Source: Pseudomonas orientalis (GTDB lineage Bacteria > Pseudomonadota > Gammaproteobacteria > Pseudomonadales > Pseudomonadaceae). Taken from it: 64,000 bases of DNA. Below the pieces are notes generated by a model. It saw only the letters and a list, made by a program, of their open reading frames with translations. It did not search any database and had not been told where the DNA came from. Made by a program: the position numbers and the translations under genes. Below, piece by piece: positions 20,301 to 29,357 of the stretch. The number at the start of each line of letters is the position of its first letter. Position 1 is the stretch's first letter. The DNA lies in contig NZ_CP018049.1 in the NCBI RefSeq assembly GCF_002934065.1, positions 3,160,501 to 3,224,500 on the forward strand, read 5' to 3'.

Positions 20301-20654
20301 CTGGTCGGAGGTGTGGTTGATCACCAGTTCGGTAATCACCCGCAGCCCGCGTTTATGGGCCTCGGCGATGAAGCGTTTGGCATCGGCCATGGTCCCGTAG
20401 TCGCTGTGCACGCCACGGTATTCGGCAATGTCGTAGCCGTCATCGCGACGCGGCGAGGGGTAGAACGGCAACAGCCAAATGGTGTTGACACCCAGGTCGG
20501 CAATGTAGTCGAGCTTGGCGATCAACCCGGGAAAGTCACCAATGCCATCGTTGTTGGAGTCGAAATAGGATTTGACGTGCACCTGATAGATCACCGCGTC
20601 CTTGTACCAGAGCGGGTCTTTGATAAAGGTGGCTGCCTTGGGTTTCTTCGCCAT
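17307..20654 (-). CDS. treS: Trehalose synthase fused to maltokinase
   Basis: This 1115-residue fusion has an N-terminal GH13 trehalose synthase (about residues 15-560) that interconverts trehalose and maltose. Its C-terminal maltokinase-like (Pep2) domain makes maltose-1-phosphate from maltose. Catalytic features of the first part are [24 protein letters not shown] and FLRNHDEL. The kinase part shows HGDLHLGQ and IDFEGEP. The start at 20654 follows CAGGAG, while upstream codons are not conserved in character. It supplies the substrate for GlgE, encoded just upstream. The fusion lets maltose pass directly to the kinase. Confidence 0.93.
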   Translation of the reverse strand: MAKKPKAATFIKDPLWYKDAVIYQVHVKSYFDSNNDGIGDFPGLIAKLDYIADLGVNTIWLLPFYPSPRRDDGYDIAEYRGVHSDYGTMADAKRFIAEAHKRGLRVITELVINHTSDQHPWFQRARKAKPGSAARDFYVWSDDDQKYDGTRIIFLDTEKSNWTWDPVAGQYFWHRFYSHQPDLNFDNPQVMKAVLSVMRYWLDLGIDGLRLDAIPYLIERDGTNNENLPETHGVLKQIRAEIDANYPDRMLLAEANQWPEDTQLYFGDRKGDDGDECHMAFHFPLMPRMYMALAQEDRFPITDILRQTPEIPANCQWAIFLRNHDELTLEMVTDKERDYLWNYYAADRRARINLGIRRRLAPLVERDRRRVELLNSLLLSMPGTPTLYYGDEIGMGDNIYLGDRDGVRTPMQWSIDRNGGFSRADPASLVLPPIMDAQYGYQSVNVETQAQDPHSLLNWTRRMLAVRKQSRAFGRGSLKMLSPSNRRILAYTREYTGEDGRSEIILCVANVSRSAQAAELDLSAFAGMVPVEMLGGNAFPPIGQLNFLLTLAPYGFYWFVLAAENQMPSWHVEPAQSIPDFTTLVLKKRMEELLEEPGRTTLEHTSLPAWLPKRRWFAGKDATIDSVHIAYGVRFGDAQHPVLLSEIDVTSAGQTSRYQLPFGFLGEDQLTSALPQQLALARVRRSRQVGLVTDAFSLEHFIRSVIQGMQAATVLNCSEGDLRFEATPHLAALQLTDESAVRYLSAEQSNSSVVVGESLVLKLIRKVSAGVHPELEMSAYLTEAAYPNISPLMGSMSRRDAQGEDSLLMIAQGYLSNQGDAWSWTQNNLERAIRDELAEAMSEQEQHYNALGELADFAGLLGQRLGEMHVVLGAPTQNKDFKPEVTSARDAQAWAKDVGAQIERALHLLKLNQSQLNPADQALVSELLAQKKAIGSHVQALAKATLGGLRIRVHGDLHLGQVLVVKGDAYLIDFEGEPARPLHERRGKHSPYKDVSGVLRSFDYAAAMALNVQGVDHSPEADAARRRVTERFLSEARQAFTQAYQAATATLAHDWQDANGQDAALTLFSLEKAAYEVAYEAENRPSWLPVPLQGLHGLLSGLTPESKTARGGETS

Positions 20655-20693
20655 TGCACACTCCTGAAATGCTGCAGACGCAAATGCGATCAA

Positions 20694-20782
20694 TGTGGGA
20701 GGGGGCTTGCCCCCGATGGCGGTGGCTCAGTTGGTTATTCGGTGACTGAGACACCGCGATCGGGGGCAAGCCCCCTCCCACA
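20694..20782. repeat. REPIN, G-rich (GGGGGCTTGCCCCCGAT) family
   Basis: Inverted REP arms lie at 20694-20720 and 20757-20782 and enclose a small inner palindrome. The element is nearly identical over its whole length to 25691-25779. It lies between glgE and treS inside what is otherwise an operon, so it may affect transcription or message stability between them. Confidence 0.9.
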
Positions 20783-20799
20783 CTTTGGTCTCCACTGGC

Positions 20800-22788
20800 C
20801 TAGGAAGCAGTGATGCGCCAGATTCCGAACGGCATCTGCGGGTCCAATCGGGTCCATTGGTTCTTGCCGTACCAGGTCCAGCGATGGCCGTTCATCAAGT
20901 CTTCACCCTGGGTCTGGGCATCGTCCGGCAGGCCCATCTCCCACAGCGGCAGCTCGAAGTGCGCTTCCTGAGCGTTGTGCGGGTCGAGGTTGACGGCCAC
21001 CAGCACGAAATTGCTGCCGTCCTCGCTGCGCTTGCCGAAGTACAGGATGTTGTCGTTCCAGGCGTTGTAGAGCTTGAGCCCCAGGTGCGTCTGCAACGCC
21101 GGGTTTTGGCGGCGGATGCGGTTGAGCTGGGCGATCTCGGCAATGATGTTGCCGGGCGCGGTGAAGTCGCGGGGGCGGATCTCGTATTTCTCCGAGTCCA
21201 GGTATTCCTCCTTGCCCGGCACCGGCGCTGACTCGCACAGTTCAAACCCGGAGTACATGCCCCACAGGCCCGAGCCCATGGTGGCCAGCGCGGCGCGGAT
21301 CAGAAAGCCCGCCCGGCCGCACTCATGCAGAAAGCCTGGGTTGATGTCCGGCGTATTGACGAAGAAATTCGGGCGGTAGCACTCGCGCCATGGCGACTGG
21401 TTCAACTGGGTGAAATACTCACTCAGTTCGGCCTTGGTGTTGCGCCAGGTGAAATAGGTGTAGCTCTGGGAATAACCGACCTTGCCCAGGCGCGCCATCA
21501 TGGCCGGGGTGGTAAAGGCTTCGGCGAGGAAGATCACTTCCGGGTATTTGCTGCGCACGTCGCTGATCAACCATTGCCAGAACGGCAGCGGCTTGGTGTG
21601 CGGGTTGTCCACGCGAAAGGTCTTCACGCCCTCTTCCACCCAGCCCACCACGATGTCGCGCAGTTCGGTCCACAGGCCGGGGATCGCGTCCGCCGCGTAG
21701 AAATCGACGTTGACGATGTCCTGGTACTTTTTCGGTGGATTTTCCGCGTATTTGATCGTGCCGTCCGGGCGCCAGTTGAACCAGCCCGGATGCTCTTTGA
21801 GCCACGGGTGGTCCTGGGAGCACTGGATGGCGAAATCCAGGGCGATTTCCAGGCCGTGGTCGGCGGCGGCCTTGACCAGGCGGCGGAAATCCTCGCGGCT
21901 GCCCAGTTGCGGGTGAATCGCCTCGTGTCCGCCTTCCTCGCTGCCGATGGCGTAAGGGCTGCCGGGATCGTCGGGACCGGCGGTCAGGGAGTTGTTCTTA
22001 CCCTTGCGGTGGCTGCGGCCGATGGGATGGATCGGCGGGAAATACAGCACGTCAAACCCCATGTCGTGGATCATCGACAGGCGCGAATGCACATCGTTGA
22101 ACGTGCCATGGCGGGCCGGATCATCGGTAATCGAGCGCGGAAACAGCTCGTACCAGCTGGCGAACTGGGCACGCTCGCGCTCCACGTCAATCGGGTACAC
22201 CGTGCTGATGCTCAAATAGGCACGGTGGTCGGCCTGGGTCATCAGGTGTGCACTGTCTTCGTGCAGGAACTGCGCGACCTGCTCGGTTTCCAGCAGGCCG
22301 GAGAGTTCGTGGTGCAGCAGCATCAAGCGGTCGCGCAGCTCATTGTCACTGCGCTCGGCGGCCTGCAGCACCAGGCTGCGGCCTTCCTGCAGCTCCAGGC
22401 TGACCGGCACCCCGGCTTCATGTTTCTTACGCAGCTCGTAGCAGAAGCTTGCGAAGGTATCAATCCAGGCTTCAATGCAGAATTCATGGGGCCCCTGGGT
22501 GGTGACGGTAAATGCACCTTCCCAGCCGTTGTTGCCCACATCATTCATAACCACGCTGTGCCAGTTTTCCTGCCCGAGCGGGCGCCAGCGCACCAACACC
22601 GCCAGCTTGTCATGGCCATCGGCGAACACTTTACTGGTGACATTGACCTGCTGGCCCACCACCGCCTTGACGGCAAATTCGCCGCCGTCAATCACCGGCA
22701 TGGTGCTTTCAATGGCGATTCTGGGTAACAGCAGTGCCTGGGACAACGGCAATAAGGAATGTTCTGGAACCAGTGTTTCAGCAGTCAT
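20800..22788 (-). CDS. glgE: Alpha-1,4-glucan:maltose-1-phosphate maltosyltransferase
   Basis: GlgE extends alpha-1,4-glucan with maltose units from maltose-1-phosphate. The 662-residue protein has an N-terminal beta domain, a long family-specific insertion and a GH13_3 barrel. The nucleophile in FRVDNPHTKP falls at Asp394 and the general acid in FLAEAFTTP at Glu423, the same numbers as in Streptomyces coelicolor GlgE. Together with the downstream treS-maltokinase and glgB it forms the complete route from trehalose to branched glucan. No classical glgC/glgA genes are in the window. Confidence 0.95.
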   Translation of the reverse strand: MTAETLVPEHSLLPLSQALLLPRIAIESTMPVIDGGEFAVKAVVGQQVNVTSKVFADGHDKLAVLVRWRPLGQENWHSVVMNDVGNNGWEGAFTVTTQGPHEFCIEAWIDTFASFCYELRKKHEAGVPVSLELQEGRSLVLQAAERSDNELRDRLMLLHHELSGLLETEQVAQFLHEDSAHLMTQADHRAYLSISTVYPIDVERERAQFASWYELFPRSITDDPARHGTFNDVHSRLSMIHDMGFDVLYFPPIHPIGRSHRKGKNNSLTAGPDDPGSPYAIGSEEGGHEAIHPQLGSREDFRRLVKAAADHGLEIALDFAIQCSQDHPWLKEHPGWFNWRPDGTIKYAENPPKKYQDIVNVDFYAADAIPGLWTELRDIVVGWVEEGVKTFRVDNPHTKPLPFWQWLISDVRSKYPEVIFLAEAFTTPAMMARLGKVGYSQSYTYFTWRNTKAELSEYFTQLNQSPWRECYRPNFFVNTPDINPGFLHECGRAGFLIRAALATMGSGLWGMYSGFELCESAPVPGKEEYLDSEKYEIRPRDFTAPGNIIAEIAQLNRIRRQNPALQTHLGLKLYNAWNDNILYFGKRSEDGSNFVLVAVNLDPHNAQEAHFELPLWEMGLPDDAQTQGEDLMNGHRWTWYGKNQWTRLDPQMPFGIWRITAS

Positions 22789-22996
22789 CGAGCATATTCC
22801 CCTTACGCCCAGTGGACGCTCTGTGCTTGATCCGAATTCGTAAGATGGCGGCGCACTCGCTCTGAGCAGTGCCCGTATTAGGTCCGAGCCTGGGCGCCGG
22901 GCAAAAGTTCAGGCGGATATGTCGCCACCGGGCGGGGAATCAATTCCCTCCCGTGGCTGTCCACCGATAGAGCAAAGCACAAAGGAGGCCACACCC

Positions 22997-23173
22997 ATGA
23001 CTATCCCGATCCCGGCAGAGACGCCCGACCCGAATATCGACAACCCGACCCTGCCACCCACCGAGCCTGCACCGGTTCCGGAACAGGAACCGCCGGAGAA
23101 TGAGCCGCCACCGGTGCAGGAGCCGCCAACCACCATGCCGCCGGTTATCGTCAGTCCTTCTCGAAACGCTTGA
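22997..23173 (+). CDS. Small proline-rich protein
   Basis: This 58-residue protein consists largely of Pro, Glu and Thr (for example NPTLPPTEPAPVPEQEPPEN), with no signal peptide and no membrane segment. The strong ribosome site AAAGGAGG at 22981-22988, 8 bases before the ATG, argues that it is translated. It is divergent from glgE, and its last 23 bases overlap the end of the convergent MgtC-like gene. It is probably a disordered protein, with no known function. Confidence 0.65.
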   Translation: MTIPIPAETPDPNIDNPTLPPTEPAPVPEQEPPENEPPPVQEPPTTMPPVIVSPSRNA

Positions 23174-23642
23174 CGATTTTCGGCATCACGCTGAACACCA
23201 CCAAGGCCAGCAACGTACTCAGGACCGCTGTCGATTCCCGACCCAAACCGGCCGAGACCCCAATCGCAGCGGTCATCCACAGCCCGGCGGCGGTGGTCAG
23301 GCCTATGACGTGGCCGGCGTCCTCATCCTTGCCCTTGATAATGGTTCCGGCCCCGAGGAAGCCGATCCCGGCAATCACGCCCTGCACCACCCGGCTCATG
23401 GCATCGGCCTGATTGCCGGACATCTGCGGCACCATCACAAACAGCGCAGCCCCCAGCGCCACCAGCATATGGGTGCGCACCCCGGCAGCCTTGCCCTTGC
23501 TCTCGCGTTCAAACCCCAGGATGCCGCCGAGGATCGCGGCCATCAGCAGGCGCACGGTAATCTGGGTGACCTGCCGGGCGTCGCCGATATCAGCAAACTC
23601 AGCCTGCAGGGTTAGCCATGCCACATGTAGCCAAGCGTCCAT
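23151..23642 (-). CDS. MgtC/SapB family membrane protein
   Basis: The 163-residue protein has four or five membrane segments and the MgtC signature (LGFERESKGKAAGVRTHMLVALGAALF, then GFLGAGTIIK). It lacks the C-terminal ACT-like domain of Salmonella MgtC, so it is a short SapB-type member. The family is linked to magnesium limitation and to control of ATP synthase. ATG at 23642 is preferred because AAAAAGG lies 9 bases upstream. The in-frame ATG at 23651 touches that site. Confidence 0.8.
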   Translation of the reverse strand: MDAWLHVAWLTLQAEFADIGDARQVTQITVRLLMAAILGGILGFERESKGKAAGVRTHMLVALGAALFVMVPQMSGNQADAMSRVVQGVIAGIGFLGAGTIIKGKDEDAGHVIGLTTAAGLWMTAAIGVSAGLGRESTAVLSTLLALVVFSVMPKIVKRFEKD

Positions 23643-23764
23643 CAATGCCATCCTTTTTGTGATTATTGATAGACGGTGGACAGCGGCGACCGTCAGTCAG
23701 TTGCGTGGAACCTGCACTGCTCATTGGCTCCTAAATGATCAGAGCCCATGAAAAGGAGACCGGT

Positions 23765-24004
23765 ATGCCTATCCGTATCGACAATCAACTGTGCTATTTC
23801 ACGCTGAATGACAATGGCCAGGAGCAAAGCGTGCCTGCGACCCGCGTCAATATTGTGACCGATAGCGAAAAATCCATGTCGTACGTGGAACTGGCGGCTG
23901 AACGCATCTACATCACCGAAGCCGAGGCCGATGCACTCACCGTCGCGGGTGCCCATGACGGACGCCAGCATGTGAAGGCCGACGAACCGGGTTCGGTGAT
24001 TTAA
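23765..24004 (+). CDS. DUF3203 family small protein
   Basis: This 79-residue protein begins MPIRIDNQLCYFTL and contains the segment ITEAEADALTVAGAHDGR, which fits the Pseudomonas DUF3203 family as I remember it. AAGGAGA lies about 7 bases before the ATG at 23765, which decides the start over an upstream ATG at 23735. It is soluble and acidic, with no assigned function. It follows the divergent mgtC-like gene by about 120 bases. Confidence 0.75.
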   Translation: MPIRIDNQLCYFTLNDNGQEQSVPATRVNIVTDSEKSMSYVELAAERIYITEAEADALTVAGAHDGRQHVKADEPGSVI

Positions 24005-24014
24005 TCGATGCCTC

Positions 24015-24114
24015 TGTAGGAGCGAGCTTGCTCGCGAAAAACCTCAACGATAACGCGTGCTTCCTGCAAGAACGCGGTGCCTGTGGTTTTTTCGCGAGCA
24101 AGCTCGCTCCTACA
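24015..24114. repeat. REPIN, GAGCTTGCTCGCGA family
   Basis: The inverted arms TGTAGGAGCGAGCTTGCTCG and their complement flank an inner palindromic segment. The element begins 10 bases after the DUF3203 stop codon and may double as its terminator. Confidence 0.9.
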
Positions 24115-24238
24115 GGGTCTCGCATCAAGGCCCATATTGCCATCTGATCCGCTTTTTAACCGCCAACCTGAGTCTGTTACGCAAACAGCGCGCCGCCCAT
24201 AGTTCATCCGCCTGATGGAGGCTGATGAGCGAACGACC

Positions 24239-25648
24239 ATGAGCGAACGAATCCCCACCGTGGAAACTTTTGTGCCCATTCACCCGAAGAAGGTGAAGGC
24301 CGCATCCCGCAATAACCTGATCCACACCCGCAGCTTCACCGGCCTCTACCGCACCTTGCGCATGAGCGGTGGCGCGTTGTTGTTCCTGGCCTTTTTCGGC
24401 ACCGTGTGGCTGAACTGGGGCGCACGCCAGGCGGTGCTGTGGGATTTGGCCGAGAGCAAATTCCATATCTTCGGCGCAACGTTCTGGCCCCAGGATTTCA
24501 TTCTGCTCTCGGCCCTGTTGATCATCTGCGCCTTTGGCCTGTTTGCGATCACTGTGTTTGCCGGCCGTGTGTGGTGTGGCTACACCTGCCCGCAAAGCGT
24601 GTTCACCTGGCTGTTCATGTGGTGCGAAAAAATCACCGAAGGCGAGCGCAACCAACGCATCAAGCTGCACGCGGCGCCCTGGAGCCTGGACAAGCTGGCA
24701 CGGCGTTCGGCCAAACACACGCTGTGGCTGGGCATCAGCGTACTGACCGGGCTGACCTTTGTCGGCTATTTCACGCCCATCCGCCCGTTGGCTGCGCAGC
24801 TGCTGACCTGGCAACTGGGCGGCGTCAGTCTGTTCTGGATGCTGTTCTTTACCGCGGCCACCTACCTCAACGCCGGGTGGCTGCGCGAAGCGGTGTGCAT
24901 GCACATGTGCCCGTATGCGCGCTTCCAGAGCGTAATGTTCGATAAGGATACCCTGGCCATTGCCTATGACGCCGCCCGTGGCGAACGCCGTGGCCCGCGT
25001 AAACGCGAAGTGACACCTGCCGATGTCGGCCTCGGCGACTGCATCGACTGCCAGCTGTGCGTGCAGGTGTGCCCCACCGGCATCGATATCCGCGACGGCC
25101 TGCAAATGGCATGCATCGGTTGCGCGGCCTGCATCGACGCCTGCGATTCGATCATGGACAAAATGGGCTATGCCCGTGGCCTGGTGAGCTATACCAGCGA
25201 ACATCAACTGCAAGGTGGCAAGACCCGGCTGCTACGGCCGCGCCTGATCGGCTACAGTGCCGTGCTGCTGGTCATGCTCGCCGCATTGGCGGTGGCTTTG
25301 GTCGAACGGCCGATGGTGTCGCTGGACGTGACCAAGGATCGGGGCCTGTTCCGCGAGAACAGCCAGGGCTTGATCGAAAACATCTACAGCCTCAAGGTCA
25401 TCAACAAGACTCAGCAGCACCAGGACTATCGTGTGGAGCTGGTGGACGCCGAGGGCTTCCAGTTGCAAGGCAAGACCGAGATCAGCCTGGCACCGGGGGA
25501 AATCGTGGATGTGCCGGTCTCGGTGACGCTGCTGGCGGACACACCGGCGAGCAGTTCACAGACGCTGCGCTTCAAGGTGACGGATGTGGATGAGCCGTGG
25601 ATTTACAGCGCTGCCGACAGCCGCTTTGTCGCGCCACTGAACCGCTGA
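24239..25648 (+). CDS. ccoG: Cytochrome c oxidase accessory protein CcoG (FixG-like)
   Basis: CcoG is a membrane Fe-S protein needed to assemble cbb3 oxidase, where it reduces copper. The 469-residue protein has about five membrane helices, the cysteine motif VWCGYTCPQSVF, a double 4Fe-4S ferredoxin domain (CIDCQLCVQVCPTG and CIGCAACIDACD) and a C-terminal Ig-like domain. No ccoNOPQ or ccoHIS genes are nearby, so this may be an additional copy. The start region has a 14-base near-tandem duplication (ATGAGCGAACGA at 24225 and 24239). The upstream ATG opens a five-codon frame ending in ATGA over the real start. Confidence 0.9.
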   Translation: MSERIPTVETFVPIHPKKVKAASRNNLIHTRSFTGLYRTLRMSGGALLFLAFFGTVWLNWGARQAVLWDLAESKFHIFGATFWPQDFILLSALLIICAFGLFAITVFAGRVWCGYTCPQSVFTWLFMWCEKITEGERNQRIKLHAAPWSLDKLARRSAKHTLWLGISVLTGLTFVGYFTPIRPLAAQLLTWQLGGVSLFWMLFFTAATYLNAGWLREAVCMHMCPYARFQSVMFDKDTLAIAYDAARGERRGPRKREVTPADVGLGDCIDCQLCVQVCPTGIDIRDGLQMACIGCAACIDACDSIMDKMGYARGLVSYTSEHQLQGGKTRLLRPRLIGYSAVLLVMLAALAVALVERPMVSLDVTKDRGLFRENSQGLIENIYSLKVINKTQQHQDYRVELVDAEGFQLQGKTEISLAPGEIVDVPVSVTLLADTPASSSQTLRFKVTDVDEPWIYSAADSRFVAPLNR

Positions 25649-25690
25649 TAATCCCCTGAATGCATAAAACGCCAATGTATAGAGATCCAA

Positions 25691-25779
25691 TGTGGGAGGG
25701 GGCTTGCCCCCGATGGCGGTGGCTCAGTTGGTTATTCGGTGACTGATACACCGCAATCGGGGGCAAGCCCCCTCCCACA
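25691..25779. repeat. REPIN, G-rich (GGGGGCTTGCCCCCGAT) family
   Basis: Inverted REP arms lie at each end, with the same inner sequence as the element at 20694-20782 apart from a few bases. It separates ccoG from the MocR gene. Confidence 0.9.
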
Positions 25780-25819
25780 TTTGCCCAGCGCACACACTGA
25801 AAAACTGTTCAAGGCACCC

Positions 25820-27229
25820 ATGAAACGCTACGAAAAATTCGCCGATGACATCGCAGAACTGATCCGCTCCGGCGTCCTCGGCCCCGGCCAGCGCGTGCCG
25901 TCGGTGCGTTACGCCAGCCAGACCTACGGCGTCAGCCCGTCCACGGTCTTCCAGGCCTACTACCTGCTGGAGCGGCGCGGCCTGATCCGCGCGCGGCCGC
26001 GCTCCGGCTACTTCGTCAATACCCACGCGCCCAGCCCGTTTTCCGAGCCGGTGGTGAGCGAGCAGGTGCACGAGTCCACCGAAGTCGATGTAAGTGAGTT
26101 GGTGTTTTCGGTGCTCGATTCGATCAAGGACCCGAACACCGTGCCCTTCGGTTCGGCCTTCCCCAGCCCCATGCTGTTCCCACTGCCGCGCCTGGCCCGC
26201 TCCCTGGCCAGTGCCAGCCGTGAGATGGACCCGCGCCTGGTGGTCACCGACATGTCCCCCGGCAACCCGCAACTGCGCCGTCAGATTGCGCTGCGTTATA
26301 TGGTCGGCGGCCTGATGCTGCCCATGGAAGAACTGCTGATCACCAATGGCGCCCTCGAAGCGCTGAACCTGTGCCTGCAAGCGGTGACCGAGCCCGGCGA
26401 CCTGGTGGCAATCGAAGCCCCGGCGTTTTATGCCTGCCTGCAAGTGCTCGAGCGCTTGAAACTCAAAGCCGTGGAAATCCCCGTGCACCCGCGCGACGGC
26501 ATCGACCTCAACGCCCTGTCGCAAAGCCTTTCGCGTTACCCGATCAAGGCCTGCTGGACCATGACCAGCTTCCAGAACCCGATGGGCGCGACGGTGCCGG
26601 AAGAAAAAAAGCAGGCGCTGGTGGAGTTGCTGCGCAGTCATCAGGTGCCGCTGATCGAAGACGATGTGTATGCCGAGCTGTATTACGGGCAACACGCGCC
26701 AAAACCAGCCAAGGCCTTCGACACCGAGGGGTTGGTGATGCACTGCGGCTCCTTTGCCAAGAGCCTGGCGCCAGGGTACCGCGTAGGCTGGGTGGCGGCC
26801 GGTCGCTTCGCGCAGAAGGTCGAGCGCCTGAAACTGATGACATCGCTGTGCCCGTCGATGCCGGCCCAGGCCGCGATTGCCGACTACCTGCAACACGGCG
26901 GCTACGACCGGCACCTGCGCAAACTGCGCTACGCCCTGGAAGAACAGCAAAGCGCGATGCTCGCCGCCATCGCCCGTTACTTCCCGGCGCAGACCCGCGT
27001 CAGCCAGCCGGCCGGCGGGTATTTCCTGTGGCTGGAACTGCCTGAGCAAACCGATTCATTGAAGCTGTTCCAGATGGCCCTGGCGCAAGGCATCAGCATC
27101 GCCCCGGGCCCGATCTTTTCGGCGACCCGGCGCTTTCGCAACTGCATCCGCTTGAACTACGGCAGCCCGTGGACCGAAGCGTCGGAAAAGGCAATGGAGA
27201 CGCTGGGGCGGATTGTGCGCTCGTTTTGA
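25820..27229 (+). CDS. MocR-type GntR regulator with aminotransferase domain
   Basis: The 469-residue protein joins a GntR winged helix (residues 1-70, VPSVRYASQTYGVSPSTVFQAY) to a fold-type I aminotransferase domain. The PLP-binding features are visible, including the substrate-side motif SFQNPMG, the aspartate in LIEDDVYAEL and the lysine in CGSFAKSLAPGYRVGW. Proteins of this type sense PLP or amino-acid-derived ligands. ATG at 25820 starts at the wing-helix domain; the codons before it belong to the REPIN. The target is not evident. The next gene on the right runs in the opposite direction. Confidence 0.85.
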   Translation: MKRYEKFADDIAELIRSGVLGPGQRVPSVRYASQTYGVSPSTVFQAYYLLERRGLIRARPRSGYFVNTHAPSPFSEPVVSEQVHESTEVDVSELVFSVLDSIKDPNTVPFGSAFPSPMLFPLPRLARSLASASREMDPRLVVTDMSPGNPQLRRQIALRYMVGGLMLPMEELLITNGALEALNLCLQAVTEPGDLVAIEAPAFYACLQVLERLKLKAVEIPVHPRDGIDLNALSQSLSRYPIKACWTMTSFQNPMGATVPEEKKQALVELLRSHQVPLIEDDVYAELYYGQHAPKPAKAFDTEGLVMHCGSFAKSLAPGYRVGWVAAGRFAQKVERLKLMTSLCPSMPAQAAIADYLQHGGYDRHLRKLRYALEEQQSAMLAAIARYFPAQTRVSQPAGGYFLWLELPEQTDSLKLFQMALAQGISIAPGPIFSATRRFRNCIRLNYGSPWTEASEKAMETLGRIVRSF

Positions 27230-27260
27230 GGGTCAGCGACGACTGCTGCGAGCATAACCC

Positions 27261-29357
27261 TCACCCACGGCTTTTATCAGGCGCCGACGCGTCCCGGGCG
27301 CGCTGGATATCGGTCATGAACACGTCGGCCGGCAACGGATGGCCCAGCAAATAGCCTTGCAGCGAGTTACAGCCCAGGCGGGTCAGGAAGCGCTGCTGCG
27401 CATCGGTTTCCACGCCTTCGGCGACGATCCGCAAACCCAGGGCCTGGCCCAGCGCAACGATGGCCGACACGATGGCGGCGTCGTCGCTGTCGTGCTCCAG
27501 GTCGCGCACGAAACCCCGGTCGATCTTCAGTTCATTGGCCGGCAGGCGCTTGAGGTACATCAGGCTGGAATAGCCGGTGCCGAAGTCATCGATGGACAGG
27601 TCGACGCCCATGTCCGAGAGCTGCTGCAATACCGTCATGCTCGCGCCTGCATCGCTCATGGCGGTGGTTTCGGTGATTTCCAGCGTCAGGCGGTTGGCCG
27701 GCAGTTGGTGCCGCTCCAGGGCGGCGGCCACGCTGGCGACCAGCCCTGGGTGGCAGAACTGCAGCGCCGACAGGTTCACCGCGATGCGCCAACTTTCATA
27801 ACCCTGGGCGAACCACAGGCTCATCTGGCGACAGGCTTCATCGAGTACCCACTCGCCGACGGGAATGATCAGCCCGGTTTTTTCCGCCAGCTCAATGAAC
27901 GTGGCCGGCAGCAACAAACCTTGCTGTGGATGCTCCCAGCGCAACAGCGCCTCTGCCCCTACCGCAACCCCGCTGATCGCGTCGAACTTGGGCTGGTAGT
28001 ACAAACGAAATTGCGCGTTGTCCAGAGCGTTGCGCAGGTCCTGCAATAACTGCAGCTGTTTGCGCGCGTTGGTGTTCATCGACACATCGAAGAACCGGTA
28101 GCCGTTCTTGCCCATGCCCTTGGCGTGGTACATCGCCGCATCGGCATTCATCAACAGTTCCTGGGGGTTGGTACCGTTGCCCGGGAACATGGCGATGCCA
28201 ATGCTGGCGGAGATTTTCAGCTCGTGCTCGGCGACCGTGAAGGCGCGGTTGACCAGGCTGACCTGGCGTTCGGCCAGGCCCACGGCATCGTCCGGCTGGG
28301 TCAGGTGCACCATTAATACAAACTCGTCACCGCCGATGCGCGCCAACGTGTCCTGGCTGCGCAGGTCCTCGCGCAGGCGCAGGCCGACTTCGCGCAGCAA
28401 CTGGTCGCCCATGTGGTGACCGAAGGCATCGTTGACCGGCTTGAAGCCGTCCAGGTCGATAAACATCAGCGCAAAGCAACCGCCCTGCTCCTTCACCGCC
28501 TGGATACCTTGTTGAATCCGATCCGACAGCAGCGTGCGATTGGGCAGGCCGGTGAGCATGTCGTGCAGGGCCAGGTGGGTCAGCTCCTGGTTGGCCAGGG
28601 TCAGGGAGTCGGCCAGCACGGCGGTGCGCGCTTGCAGCCGCGCGTCGAGCAGCGAGGTCAACAGAGCGATGACCAGCACCGCCAATGAGGTCACCAGCAC
28701 CAGGTTATCCAGGCCGTTGCCGCTCAAGCCGGTCTGTGCGGCGGCGCAGAAGCTGTCGTCGGCAAAACGCGCGGCGGCCATGCCGGTGTAATGCATACCG
28801 ACGATGGCCACGCCCATCACCACCGCCGCGCCGCCGCGTGCCAGGCGCACATAGGGTGTATTGCGGCGCAGGTTGAAGGCGATCCACAGCGCCGCGCCGG
28901 AAGCCACCACGGCGATCAACAACGAGGCGCCGAACAACGCCGGATCGTAATCGATGCCCGGCGTCATGCGCATCGCGGCCATGCCGGTGTAGTGCATGCT
29001 GGCGATGCCTGCGCCCATGACCAACGCGCCGAATGCCAGTTGCCAGGCCGGCAGGCGTGGCTGGCTGACCAGCCATAAGGCAAAACCGCTGGATAACACG
29101 GCAATCAGCAATGACAGCGCGGTAATGTCCAGGTCGAAGCCCATTTCGAACGGCAGGCGCAGGGCCAGCATGCCGATAAAGTGCATCGACCACACCCCCA
29201 CACCCATCGCGACGGCACCGCCGGTGATCCATAGATAAACCGTACGTCCCTTGGCGGTCGCGATCCGCCCCGCCAGGTCCAGCGCGGTATAGGACGCCAG
29301 GATGGCGACGCACAGGGACATCACGACAAGGGAAGTGGTGTAGCTACCGGTCAGCAT
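27261..29357 (-). CDS. mucR: MHYT-GGDEF-EAL cyclic-di-GMP protein (MucR-like)
   Basis: The 698-residue membrane protein has an N-terminal sensory domain with three MHYT-type motifs (MHFIGM, MHYTGM, MHYTGM) in about seven helices. The domain is thought to bind metal or to sense O2, CO or NO. A GGDEF domain with intact GGDEF (342-346) and an RxxD site follows, then an EAL domain with intact EALLRW (469-474), DDFGTGYSS and AEGVE. Both activities may be retained. Domain order and intact motifs resemble P. aeruginosa MucR, which affects alginate. The symbol is given on that basis, not by alignment. Confidence 0.82.
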   Translation of the reverse strand: MLTGSYTTSLVVMSLCVAILASYTALDLAGRIATAKGRTVYLWITGGAVAMGVGVWSMHFIGMLALRLPFEMGFDLDITALSLLIAVLSSGFALWLVSQPRLPAWQLAFGALVMGAGIASMHYTGMAAMRMTPGIDYDPALFGASLLIAVVASGAALWIAFNLRRNTPYVRLARGGAAVVMGVAIVGMHYTGMAAARFADDSFCAAAQTGLSGNGLDNLVLVTSLAVLVIALLTSLLDARLQARTAVLADSLTLANQELTHLALHDMLTGLPNRTLLSDRIQQGIQAVKEQGGCFALMFIDLDGFKPVNDAFGHHMGDQLLREVGLRLREDLRSQDTLARIGGDEFVLMVHLTQPDDAVGLAERQVSLVNRAFTVAEHELKISASIGIAMFPGNGTNPQELLMNADAAMYHAKGMGKNGYRFFDVSMNTNARKQLQLLQDLRNALDNAQFRLYYQPKFDAISGVAVGAEALLRWEHPQQGLLLPATFIELAEKTGLIIPVGEWVLDEACRQMSLWFAQGYESWRIAVNLSALQFCHPGLVASVAAALERHQLPANRLTLEITETTAMSDAGASMTVLQQLSDMGVDLSIDDFGTGYSSLMYLKRLPANELKIDRGFVRDLEHDSDDAAIVSAIVALGQALGLRIVAEGVETDAQQRFLTRLGCNSLQGYLLGHPLPADVFMTDIQRARDASAPDKSRG

